Source: RPQJ01 sp041910015 | Lineage (GTDB): Bacteria; Pseudomonadota; Gammaproteobacteria; Steroidobacterales; Steroidobacteraceae | DNA: 64,000 nt | Assembly: GCA_041910015.1 (NCBI GenBank) | Contig: JAYRRR010000012.1 | Location: 12,515-76,514, forward strand | Direction: 5' to 3' | Part shown: in pieces, positions 42,219 through 50,430 of the stretch | Layout: each line of letters starts with the position of its first letter | Numbering within the stretch: position 1 is the stretch's first letter | Made by a program: the position numbers and the translations under genes | Notes under the pieces: generated by a model | The model's input: the letters and a program-made list of their open reading frames with translations, nothing else | The model's database searches: none | Told to the model about the DNA's origin: nothing

Positions 42219-43247
42219 ATGGCCCACAAGACGATCAACGACGTGGCGAAGGCGGCCGGAGTCGCCATCAAGACCGTATCCCGCGTGCTCAACGACGAGC
42301 CCAACGTGCGCGACGAGACGCGGGCGCGCGTGCAGGCGGTGGTCAAGGCGCTCGACTATCATCCCAGTATATCGGCGCGCAGTCTCGCCGGACGTCGCTC
42401 GTTTCTGATCGGGCTGGTATACGGCAATCCAAGCGCCAACTACATCGTGGATGTGCAGCACGGAACGATGGCTTGCTGCCGGCAGCAGCGCTTTCAGCTG
42501 CTCTCGCGGCAGAGCGGCAGTACGCAGGGTGAGGAACTCTCGAAGGAAGTGCTGGGTCTCGTGGCTCAGACGCGCATCGACGGAATCGTACTGACGCCGC
42601 CGCTCAGCGAATCCGGCGAGCTGATCAAGGCGCTCGACCGCCGTGGCGTCCCGTTCGTGCGCATTTCGCCGAACGACGTGCCGCACTCGTCGCCCTGCGT
42701 GGACATGGACGATGAGGGCGCGGCGCACGAGATGACAGAGTACCTGATCGGCCTCGGTCATCGACGCATCGGATTCGTCACCGGGCATCCGCAGCACTAC
42801 GCGAGCAAGCAGCGGCTGAAGGGCTACAAGTCGGCACTGCGGAAGCATCGGTTGCCGTTCCAGCCGGAGTACGTGAAGCCGGGGAATTTCGTGTTCGACT
42901 CCGGCATGGAGTCGGGCCGGCAACTGTTGACGTTGCCGCAGCGGCCGACCGCCATTTTCGCAAGCAACGACGACATGGCGGCAGGCGTGACGATGGCGGC
43001 GCACGAGATGGGTATCGCCGTGCCCGCGCAGCTGTCCATCAGCGGATTCGACGACACGTACATCGCGCGTGCGATCTGGCCGCGGCTTACGACAGTTCAC
43101 CAGCCGAGTTATGAAATGGCCTATCGGGCGACGGGATTGCTGCTGCAGATGCTGAGGACCCGGAAGGCTCCTGCGCCGATTCGCCTGCCATACACGCTGG
43201 TGTGTCGCGAGTCGACGGGCCCCGTTTCGCCGGGCGAGGCACGTTGA
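42219..43247 (+). CDS. LacI-family transcriptional regulator
   Basis: A 342-residue repressor. The helix-turn-helix and hinge occupy residues 4-60 (TINDVAKAAGVAIKTVSRVLNDEPNV, then ALDYHPSISARSLAG). The periplasmic-binding-protein-like domain follows, with FASNDDMAAGV and ISGFDDTYIARAIWPRLTTV typical of sugar-responsive LacI proteins. It is 17 bases before the M28-like gene on the same strand. In many gammaproteobacteria such LacI proteins control nearby TonB receptor and glycosidase genes. Here the receptor is truncated but the glycosidase and esterase remain, so it probably governs the 42-50 kb locus. Confidence 0.9.
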   Translation: MAHKTINDVAKAAGVAIKTVSRVLNDEPNVRDETRARVQAVVKALDYHPSISARSLAGRRSFLIGLVYGNPSANYIVDVQHGTMACCRQQRFQLLSRQSGSTQGEELSKEVLGLVAQTRIDGIVLTPPLSESGELIKALDRRGVPFVRISPNDVPHSSPCVDMDDEGAAHEMTEYLIGLGHRRIGFVTGHPQHYASKQRLKGYKSALRKHRLPFQPEYVKPGNFVFDSGMESGRQLLTLPQRPTAIFASNDDMAAGVTMAAHEMGIAVPAQLSISGFDDTYIARAIWPRLTTVHQPSYEMAYRATGLLLQMLRTRKAPAPIRLPYTLVCRESTGPVSPGEAR

Positions 43248-43264
43248 CTCTCGACGGATAAAGC

Positions 43265-44683
43265 ATGTCACAGCCCAGTCACGCCGGTCGGCGAAGTGCC
43301 ATTGCCCTGCCTTCGGCCGCGGATATCTCGCGCGACACCGACCGCATGCTAGCTTTCGGGCCGCGTTTGCCAGGGCACCCCAATCACGCGCGTTTTGTCG
43401 ACTGGCTCGAAGCGGAGTTTGAGCGAGCGGGTCTGCAGATTCTTCCTGGCGAATCCCTGGCTTACCGGCGCTGGGACCCTCACGTCTTCACGCTCGACGT
43501 CGACGGTGCACCGGGATCCATCAACAGGCACGCCTACTATGTGCGGTCGCGCCCCACCGGTCGCGAGGGAGTGGTCGGGCCGTTGGCATTGGGGGGCGTC
43601 ATCAACCAGGCTGGCCCGGAGCGGATGGGCGAAGTTCCTCCCCGCGCTATCGTCGTGTTCGACGCGTCCTTGCCGGCTGTCACGCTCGACTCGATGAGCC
43701 GTGGCATCCGGACGCCATACCTTCATCTGCCGAACGAGTCCGTCGATGCCTATCTGTCGCGGCCGTACAGGCGTCTGTGGCTGACACCGGACTTTCCGAT
43801 GGAGGTTCCCGCGGCGAGGGGGGCAGCAGGTGTCGTCATCGTCATGGATGTGTCCTCCGACGTGATCGCCGGCAACTACTCACCGCATCACAGTGCGTAC
43901 AAGCCGCCACTGCCGGCGCTGTTCGTGGGGCAGGAAGAAGGCTCGTTGCTGCGCGAGTTCGCGAAAGCGGGCGCGACAGCCCGGCTCACGCTCGATGCCG
44001 AATGGGTTGACTGCACCGTGCGCACCGTGAACGCGCTTCTGCCGGGCAAGAGCGACGAGGTCATCATCCTCAATACGCACACCGACGGGCAGAACTTCAT
44101 CGAGGAAAACGGCTGCCTCACCTTGCTGCAGCTGGCGCGGCATTTTGCATCCCTGCCGGAAGGCGAACGACTGCATCGCAGCGTCGTCTTCGTGGGCTGG
44201 CCCGGCCACATGACCGGAGAGCTGCCCGAAGCGCAGGGTTGGATCAGTGCAAACCCCCAGCTCATGGCGCGTGCGGCCGCGGCAGTGACGATCGAGCACC
44301 TCGGGGCGCCGGAGTGGGAAGTCGTTCCGGGCAAGGGCTACTGTCCGACGGGTCGCAACGAGTACATGAACATGGCCACCACGCGCGGCGTACTCATGGA
44401 TCTGGTGATCGATGGAATCAGGAAGCACGATCTCCACTGTCACGGCGTGCAGCCCGGTCCGGGCGTAACGGTTGGCTCGGCCTTTCACAGGGCAGGGATC
44501 CCGCACATGGGCTGCATTGCAGGACCGAATTATCTGCTCGGGGTGGTCGGGAACGGCCATCGCGACAAGCACGATGCGGCGCTGGCGGCTCGCCAGACCG
44601 CAATGCTTGCCGAGCTCATTCGATCGATCGACGGCATTTCGACGGAGGTACTTCGTGCCGGTGACGCCAGCCTGGGTGTGTAG
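43265..44683 (+). CDS. M28-like metallopeptidase/aminohydrolase family protein
   Basis: A 472-residue protein. The N-terminal FGPRLPGHPNHARFVDWLEAEFERAG is the usual opening of M28 peptidases, followed by an inserted domain. The metal centre would use His272 and Asp274 in NTHTDG, then Glu280/Glu281 (FIEENG). The later HLGAPEWEV and PHMGCIAGPNYLLG segments fit the zinc-peptidase fold, but the second-metal Asp-Asn-Ala-Ser motif typical of active M28 enzymes reads ENGCLTLL. So activity may be altered. No signal peptide is visible. It is next to the LacI gene and precedes the receptor remnant. Confidence 0.72.
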   Translation: MSQPSHAGRRSAIALPSAADISRDTDRMLAFGPRLPGHPNHARFVDWLEAEFERAGLQILPGESLAYRRWDPHVFTLDVDGAPGSINRHAYYVRSRPTGREGVVGPLALGGVINQAGPERMGEVPPRAIVVFDASLPAVTLDSMSRGIRTPYLHLPNESVDAYLSRPYRRLWLTPDFPMEVPAARGAAGVVIVMDVSSDVIAGNYSPHHSAYKPPLPALFVGQEEGSLLREFAKAGATARLTLDAEWVDCTVRTVNALLPGKSDEVIILNTHTDGQNFIEENGCLTLLQLARHFASLPEGERLHRSVVFVGWPGHMTGELPEAQGWISANPQLMARAAAAVTIEHLGAPEWEVVPGKGYCPTGRNEYMNMATTRGVLMDLVIDGIRKHDLHCHGVQPGPGVTVGSAFHRAGIPHMGCIAGPNYLLGVVGNGHRDKHDAALAARQTAMLAELIRSIDGISTEVLRAGDASLGV

Positions 44684-44731
44684 GGCGTCGCTGCACCAGT
44701 TGAGGCAACACACGAAGCGACGGGCTTGGAA

Positions 44732-44789
44732 CACGTGTGCAAGGTATTGACTGTCCTGGACTGGTCTCGCACTATCGTCGCAAACGATG
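44732..44789 (+). promoter_or_regulatory. Promoter and palindromes before the TonB-receptor remnant
   Basis: TTGACT (44748-44753) and CACTAT (44771-44776) are 17 bases apart and form a plausible promoter. A perfect palindrome ACACGTGT lies just upstream (44732-44739). An inverted repeat ATCGT-CGCAA-ACGAT lies at 44775-44789 over the expected start point. Either could be an operator for the LacI protein. Confidence 0.35.
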
Positions 44790-44817
44790 CTCACGCGGTC
44801 ATCGTAGAGAGGGGGCA

Positions 44818-45132
44818 GTGCGTCCTGTCATGTTTGTCTGTGCGACTGTTTCGGTTACGATGACAGCGCTGCCAATTTCTGCGCAAGACCACCCTGCCGA
44901 TTCCGGTACGACAGCACGCACCGACGAGCCGGAGGAGATCATCGTCACGGCCCGACGGCGCCCGGAGAGGATTCAGGGCGTATCTGTCGCGGCTTCGGTG
45001 AATTCCGGCAGCACGCTGGATGCACTCCAGATCAACAACCCGACCGGCCTGGTTGCGCCGGTGCGCGCGAGCCTGCTGCTCGACGCAATTCGCCCCTGTA
45101 TCGCTTTGCGCCGAAACCCGACACGAGCATGA
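44818..45132 (+). pseudogene. TonB-dependent receptor, 5' remnant
   Basis: A 104-codon frame with signal peptide (VMFVCATVSVTMTALPISAQ), then EEIIVTARRRPERIQGVSVAAS and GSTLDALQINNPTGLVA. These are the TonB box and the start of the plug domain of outer-membrane TonB-dependent receptors, which run to 700-1000 residues. The receptor similarity ends about residue 80 and the barrel is absent. The frame closes at TGA 45130-45132, which overlaps the ATG of the ADP-ribosylglycohydrolase gene. GTG 44818 has GAGAGGGGG upstream; ATG 44830 is an alternative. A deletion has fused the receptor start to the next gene. Confidence 0.72.
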
Positions 45133-46568
45133 ACGTCATGCGCCGAACGCACAGTAAACGCGGAGACCCGCCGACGTCCACGCCGTGGCCTTTGGCCGGA
45201 TGGGACTCGCCCCTGGGGCTTTGCCGGGCCGAGCTTGTCCAAAGCGAATATGAGGGCCGCTTCGTGCCGCCGGCGCTCGTGGAGTCGCTCGACGAGCTGG
45301 AGGAGGAGAGTCTTGCGGCGATTCAGGAGATTGCGGCGGAACTGGCAGCGCTGCCGGTCGATGGCGCCTTCCCGTACGTTCAGCCGGACGCCCTCGACGC
45401 GATCCGGGCGCAACGCCCGCCGGGGCCTCGTCGGCTGGTGCTCGACATGACGGACGACGACTTGTTCGATCGGTTCCATGGCGCCTGGACGGGCCGCGCG
45501 GCAGGCTGCGCACTGGGCAAGCCTGTCGAGATGCTGGGCATGTTCGGCAAGCAGCGTCGAAGCGGGCGGGCATGCATCAAGGAACTCCTGGTGAAGCGCG
45601 GGGACTGGCCGTTGCGTGACTACGTCGCAGGCAGTTCCGATGCTGTCGAGGCGGGTCTGTTCTGCCCGCAGTCCTGGCGCGAGAACATCCAGTTTCTCGA
45701 GGCCGACGACGACATTCACTACTCGCTGATCGCATTGCACGTGCTCGAGCGCTTTGCGGACCGGTTCGACTGGACGGATGTTGCCGACACCTGGAACGAA
45801 CTGTTGCCCTATGCGTCGATCTGTACCGCCGAGACACAGGCGATCCTCAACTACAACCTCCGCACCTCCCGCAAGCGCGTCGCGCGCGGTGTCCGCGGCG
45901 AAGTGTCACCCGAGTTCACCCGTCGCCACAACAATCCCTACCGCGAGTGGATTGGTGCGCAGATCCGCGCCGATGTCTGGGGATATGCGTGCGCTGCCGA
46001 TCCCGAGCGCGCGGCGGGTCTCGCCTGGCGCGACGCAAGCTGGACTCACACGGCGAACGGCGTTTATGCGGCCATGATGACGTCCGCCATGATCGCCGCG
46101 GCATTCGTCGAGCCGGATGTCTGTCGTCTCGTCGAGATAGGCCTGTCCGAAATACCGCAGCGTTGTCGCCTTGCGGAAGCGGTGCGCCAGGCGATGCAAT
46201 GGCTGGACGAGTGCGCGGACTTCGAGTCTTTCATGGCAAGGCACGAACGGGCGTTCGGTGATTTGCATCCGACGCATGCAGTGAACAACGCGCTCATCGT
46301 GATCATGGCCCTGCACTACGGCGAAGGCGACCTGGACAGGACGATCGCGACCGCGGTGATGGCAGGGCTGGATACGGACAGCAACGGCGCCACCGCAGGC
46401 TCGATCGCAGGCGCGCGGCTTGGCCGGAAGCGGCTGGCCAGCACGCTCGCAGCGCGTCTCAACGACAGGATACGACCCCATGTCGTCGGGTACAGCGACG
46501 TCAGCATGGCGGATCTGGCGGCCCGCACGCTGGCCGTGAACGGCAGGCTCCGGCAGCAAGCCGGCTAG
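45129..46568 (+). CDS. ADP-ribosylglycohydrolase family protein
   Basis: A 479-residue protein of the ARH/DraG fold. Landmarks are DRFHGAWTGRAAGCALGKPVE, the DDDIHYSLIALHVLERF helix and the metal motif GLDTDSNGATAGSIAGARLG (Asp415, Asp417). These bind two magnesium ions and position ADP-ribose. The N-terminal 110 residues lie outside the core. Members remove ADP-ribose from proteins or act on other N-glycosides. In catabolic loci they often occur near glycosidases and may act on sugars. ATG 45129 overlaps the receptor remnant stop (ATGA), so the two are coupled. Confidence 0.87.
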   Translation: MNVMRRTHSKRGDPPTSTPWPLAGWDSPLGLCRAELVQSEYEGRFVPPALVESLDELEEESLAAIQEIAAELAALPVDGAFPYVQPDALDAIRAQRPPGPRRLVLDMTDDDLFDRFHGAWTGRAAGCALGKPVEMLGMFGKQRRSGRACIKELLVKRGDWPLRDYVAGSSDAVEAGLFCPQSWRENIQFLEADDDIHYSLIALHVLERFADRFDWTDVADTWNELLPYASICTAETQAILNYNLRTSRKRVARGVRGEVSPEFTRRHNNPYREWIGAQIRADVWGYACAADPERAAGLAWRDASWTHTANGVYAAMMTSAMIAAAFVEPDVCRLVEIGLSEIPQRCRLAEAVRQAMQWLDECADFESFMARHERAFGDLHPTHAVNNALIVIMALHYGEGDLDRTIATAVMAGLDTDSNGATAGSIAGARLGRKRLASTLAARLNDRIRPHVVGYSDVSMADLAARTLAVNGRLRQQAG

Positions 46569-46616
46569 TGGGTCTTCGATTCCCGGCGCGGCGTCTGCCG
46601 GGTGGGGGGCAAGGGC

Positions 46617-48203
46617 ATGAGTGAAAGGGCCGGCGATCAGCAGTGCGGGCCGCCCCGCGGCGGCCCGGCGCGCGGCGATGGCGTCAAGGACTCCCCTGCG
46701 GGGAACCTGGTTGGGCGGCCCGCGCCGGCGGATGCTCCTGTGGTGGTCGTGGAAACCGGGGCGGTGGCGGGCGCCGTTGCCGGCGACGTGGAGCGCTTTC
46801 TCGGTATCCCGTATGCGACGGCGCCGGTCGGCGCCTTGCGCTGGCGCCCGCCGCAACCTGCGGTCGCGTGGTCCGGGGTGCGGCAAGCGACCGAGTTCGG
46901 CAACGACTGTGTGCAGAATCGGCCGGCGTGGGAGCGGATGGTCTCCGATCGTCCGCTCAGCGAGGATTGCCTGTTCATCAATGTGTGGCGTCCCGCGAAT
47001 CGCGGCGCCGGACTGCTCCCCGTCATGGTCTGGATTCATGGCGGAGGCTTCGTCATGGGAACGTCGAGTACGCCTGTTCTCGAAGGCAGCTCGCTTGCAC
47101 GTCGTGGCGTGATAGTCGTCGGCTTCAACTACAGGCTGGGTCGCTTCGGGTTCTTCGCTCACCCGGCGCTTTCCGCGGCGCAGCGTGGTGAGCAGCTCGG
47201 GAACTATGGAATCATGGATCAGATCGCCGCACTGCGTTGGGTCCGGCGCAATATCGCCTCGTTCGGTGGCGACCCGCAGAATGTCACGATCTTCGGCGAA
47301 TCGGCCGGCGGCACCTCGGTCCTGCAGCTGATGGTGATCGAGGAAGCGCGCGGCCTGTTTCACAAGGCGATTGCCCAATCGTCCGGAGGCCGCGACCGCT
47401 GGCCCATGCTGCGTACGCCAGGCCACCGTCCTTCCGCCGAGGCAATAGGCGAACGATTCGCCAGCGAGGCGGGATTCCGCGACGCCACGGTGGAGACATT
47501 GCGTTCGATCCCGGCCGATCTGCTGCGTGGCGAGGTCGATCTCGTGAATATGGAGCCGGACACTTACTCCGGCCCGATGTTCGATGGCACCCTGGTGAAA
47601 GGCCCGGCGGCGGCAGGCTTCCAGGCTCGACAGCAGGCCAGGTGCCCGCTCGTCATCGGATTCACCAGCAATGAACTCGGTGATCTGCCGCCGCCGCTTC
47701 GCGATCAGATGTCCGATCGCTTCGTGAAGATCCTCGGTGAGCCGCGGGACCGGCTCGTGGCGCACTATGGCAGCGACGCGGCCTTCAGGCGTGGCTTCGT
47801 CAGCGACTTCCCGTTCGCCGAGCCATCGAGGCACATCGCGAACCTGTCGGCGGCGTGCGGAGCCCCGACGTTTCTCTATGTATTCGACTTCGTGGTCGCG
47901 GCGCGTCGGCGACTGGTTGACGGCGCCGCCCACGCCACCGACGTCCCTTTCGTGTTCTCGACATTGCGCCACGTATGGGAGGAGATCACGGCTGCGGATG
48001 ATGCGCACGCGGCGCTCATGATGGACTACTGGACACAGTTCGCGCGCAGTGGCAGCCCGAATGGCGACCGTCGGCCACGCTGGCCTGCCTATGCGGGAGA
48101 TTCAAGGGCACTCTGGTTTGGTCACGACGGTCCCGTCGAAGGGGCGCTGAACACGCAAGTACTCGACTTCATCGAGGCCGCGCATGCCGCACCGCATCGC
48201 TGA
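46617..48203 (+). CDS. Type-B carboxylesterase
   Basis: A 528-residue alpha/beta hydrolase of the cholinesterase/carboxylesterase-B type. The oxyanion hole is WIHGGGFVMG (141-144), and the nucleophile Ser229 lies in NVTIFGESAGG. FLGIPYATAPVGALRWRPPQP, EDCLFINVW and NYRLGRFGF are typical. The N-terminal 35 residues are rich in Gly/Pro and carry no clear signal peptide. A poly-G Shine-Dalgarno precedes ATG 46617; GTG 46602 is possible. It overlaps the GH5 gene by 20 bases, so they are expressed together. Substrate: carboxylic esters, perhaps acylated glycosides. Confidence 0.9.
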   Translation: MSERAGDQQCGPPRGGPARGDGVKDSPAGNLVGRPAPADAPVVVVETGAVAGAVAGDVERFLGIPYATAPVGALRWRPPQPAVAWSGVRQATEFGNDCVQNRPAWERMVSDRPLSEDCLFINVWRPANRGAGLLPVMVWIHGGGFVMGTSSTPVLEGSSLARRGVIVVGFNYRLGRFGFFAHPALSAAQRGEQLGNYGIMDQIAALRWVRRNIASFGGDPQNVTIFGESAGGTSVLQLMVIEEARGLFHKAIAQSSGGRDRWPMLRTPGHRPSAEAIGERFASEAGFRDATVETLRSIPADLLRGEVDLVNMEPDTYSGPMFDGTLVKGPAAAGFQARQQARCPLVIGFTSNELGDLPPPLRDQMSDRFVKILGEPRDRLVAHYGSDAAFRRGFVSDFPFAEPSRHIANLSAACGAPTFLYVFDFVVAARRRLVDGAAHATDVPFVFSTLRHVWEEITAADDAHAALMMDYWTQFARSGSPNGDRRPRWPAYAGDSRALWFGHDGPVEGALNTQVLDFIEAAHAAPHR

Positions 48204-50151
48204 CGCCGGGACCTCCCCGGAACGCTCGGCGCTCTGGGTCAGCACGGACCGGGATCGCTTCCTGGACTGCTCGGGACGGCACCTGCTGCTGCGCGGCGTG
48301 AATCTCGGCGGCGATTGCAAGGTGCCCTTTCCCGACGGTGGCACCGAAGTGCCAACGGATTTTGCGGACCATCGGAACGTCTCCTTCGTGGGGCGTCCGT
48401 TTCCGCTCGACGAGGCCGACGAGCATCTCGGGCGTCTGCGTCATTGGGGCTTCAACACGCTGCGCTTTCTGGTCACCTGGGAGGCGGTCGCGCATGCGGG
48501 TCCGGGTCAATATGACGAAGCGTACCTGGAGTACGTCGTTGCCGTGCTGGCCCGTGCGCAGGCGCACGGCTTCATCAGCTTCATCGATTTCCATCAGGAT
48601 GTCTGGAGCCGGATGAGTGGCGGCAGCGGCGCACCCGGCTGGACATTCGAAGCCCTGGGGCTCGATCTGACTGCGCTTGCAGTGTCGGACGCGGCACTGG
48701 TGATGCAGCATGCGTTCGATTACACGAGCCCGGAATGCCACCAGGCAACGTATCCGACGATGAGCTGGGCCAGCAACTATCAGCGCCCCGCGAACGGCAT
48801 CATGTGGACTGCCTTCTTCGCAGGCGCCCACCTGACCCCGGACTGGACGATAGACGGCGAGAATGTCCAGCGGTTCCTGCTGCATCACTATCTTGGCGCC
48901 GTAGGCGCGCTGGCCGCCCGCGTCGCCCACCTGCCGAGTGTCATCGGCTTCGATACGCTCAATGAACCGGGTTTGGGCTGGATTGGACAGAGTCTGTCGC
49001 GGCGGGCACGTGACGTCTCCCGGCTTCGACCGGGTCCACTCTGGACACCGCTCGATGGTCTGCGCCTGGCTCACGGCCAGCAGGTGAGGTTGCCGACTGT
49101 CGTTCGCGATGCTGCCACGGCGTCCCCGCGGATCGAAGGCGAGCGGGTCTTCAATCGTCAACGCGTTCGCATCTGGCTTCCGGGTGTCCAGGATCCGTTT
49201 GCACTGCATGGCGCATGGCGACCCGCGGGTGACGAGGGCGAAGCACTCAAGGAGGATTTCTTCCAGGACTATCACGGGGAACCGGTCGTGATCGCCGACC
49301 ACGTCATGGCGCCATTTTTTGCTGCGGTGGCGGCGACGATTCGCCGGCACCGGGACGACTGGCTCGTGTTCGCGGAACTCAATCCGTACGCGGCGGCAAG
49401 CGGGGAGCGATTTCCCGCGGCAATGCCGCCACGGTGGGTGAACGCGAGCCACTGGTACGACATCGAATGCCTGCGGACCAAGCGCGCGCCGGTCGCGCCG
49501 CGTCGCGAACTGGCAAGGCGCTATCGCCCTGAACTGGAGTCACTTCGTGATCTGGGCACAAGGCACGAGAAGACCGCGCCGACCCTCTTCGGCGAGTTTG
49601 GCATACAGTTTGACCTCGACCACGCGGATGCCTATCGCCGCTGGCGAAGCGGCGAGACCGGGCCGCAGGTCTGGGCCAGGCACGTTCCGCCGCTCGCGGC
49701 CACCTACGACGCGCTCGATGCACTGCTGGCGTCAGGGACCCTCTGGAATTACACCGCGAGCAATCGCAACGATGCGCGCATTGGCGACCGCTGGAACCAG
49801 GAGGATCTCTCGATATTCTCCCGCGACCAGAGCACGAGTCCCGCTGACCCGGACTCCGGAGGGCGCGCCGTCGGCGGCTTCGCCCGCGCGTACGTGCAGG
49901 CAACCCAGGGCGAGCTCGTGAGCATGAGCTACGACGATGCGCAGGCCAGGCTCTGCTTCGAGTTCGATGCTGATCCGGCCATCGACGCGCCGACCGTGAT
50001 TTTCCTGCCAGGGTCGCGCTTTGCCGATGTCGACGTCGTCGGGGATGCGCCGGTCCGCTGGTCATTCGATCCGGCGGCGCAACGCGTCGAAATGTGGTGC
50101 GACCAGCGAGGGCGAGTCTGCGTCGAAATCGCCGCGCGAGGATCCCGATGA
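48184..50151 (+). CDS. Glycoside hydrolase family 5 protein (endoglycoceramidase/steryl-glucosidase type)
   Basis: A 655-residue GH5 enzyme. It opens with LLLRGVNLGGDCKVPF and HWGFNTLRFLVTWEAV, then has the acid/base motif DTLNEPG (Glu261) and the nucleophile motif TLFGEFGIQFD (Glu471). The length, the interruption around 145-215 and the C-terminal beta-sandwich (about 560-650) resemble endoglycoceramidase-type GH5 proteins, including those that split glucose from sterols or ceramides. It has no visible signal peptide. The start overlaps the esterase gene by 20 bases. Cleavage of a glucoside of a lipid or sterol is inference; other beta-glucosides remain possible. Confidence 0.8.
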   Translation: MPHRIADAGTSPERSALWVSTDRDRFLDCSGRHLLLRGVNLGGDCKVPFPDGGTEVPTDFADHRNVSFVGRPFPLDEADEHLGRLRHWGFNTLRFLVTWEAVAHAGPGQYDEAYLEYVVAVLARAQAHGFISFIDFHQDVWSRMSGGSGAPGWTFEALGLDLTALAVSDAALVMQHAFDYTSPECHQATYPTMSWASNYQRPANGIMWTAFFAGAHLTPDWTIDGENVQRFLLHHYLGAVGALAARVAHLPSVIGFDTLNEPGLGWIGQSLSRRARDVSRLRPGPLWTPLDGLRLAHGQQVRLPTVVRDAATASPRIEGERVFNRQRVRIWLPGVQDPFALHGAWRPAGDEGEALKEDFFQDYHGEPVVIADHVMAPFFAAVAATIRRHRDDWLVFAELNPYAAASGERFPAAMPPRWVNASHWYDIECLRTKRAPVAPRRELARRYRPELESLRDLGTRHEKTAPTLFGEFGIQFDLDHADAYRRWRSGETGPQVWARHVPPLAATYDALDALLASGTLWNYTASNRNDARIGDRWNQEDLSIFSRDQSTSPADPDSGGRAVGGFARAYVQATQGELVSMSYDDAQARLCFEFDADPAIDAPTVIFLPGSRFADVDVVGDAPVRWSFDPAAQRVEMWCDQRGRVCVEIAARGSR

Positions 50152-50430
50152 TCAATCTTGCGGCCGATGCAGGCACTTGCGGCTGGCAGCCCGCGTCCGC
50201 ATCGGCAGAAGCCGGATCCTGCTGCTGCATCTGGGAATACCCCTGGCAATCACGATGGCCGCCGCACGGCTGGCGAAGGCGGCGGGTCTGAGTACCGTCG
50301 TTGTGAATGGCGCAACAAGGTATCCTGCGGGTGTTCTTTGGACGGACCGGACTCGATCCATGGCGGCGCAGCTGCGTCGGTGCGATGTCGGTGTCCGTGA
50401 CGAGGCTGACCTCAACAGAGGGGAAATCCG

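Noticed and set aside
45906..48008. A 700-codon minus-strand frame opposite the ADP-ribosylglycohydrolase and esterase genes
   Set aside because: The plus strand carries intact catalytic motifs of both enzymes; the antisense reading shows no family or start signal.
50152..50430. Possible small gene between the GH5 and DUF1214 genes
   Set aside because: One frame reads as a hydrophobic stretch (LLLHLGIPLAITMAAARLAKAAGLSTVVV), but there is no start codon with a ribosome-binding site and the frame runs into the next gene out of register.
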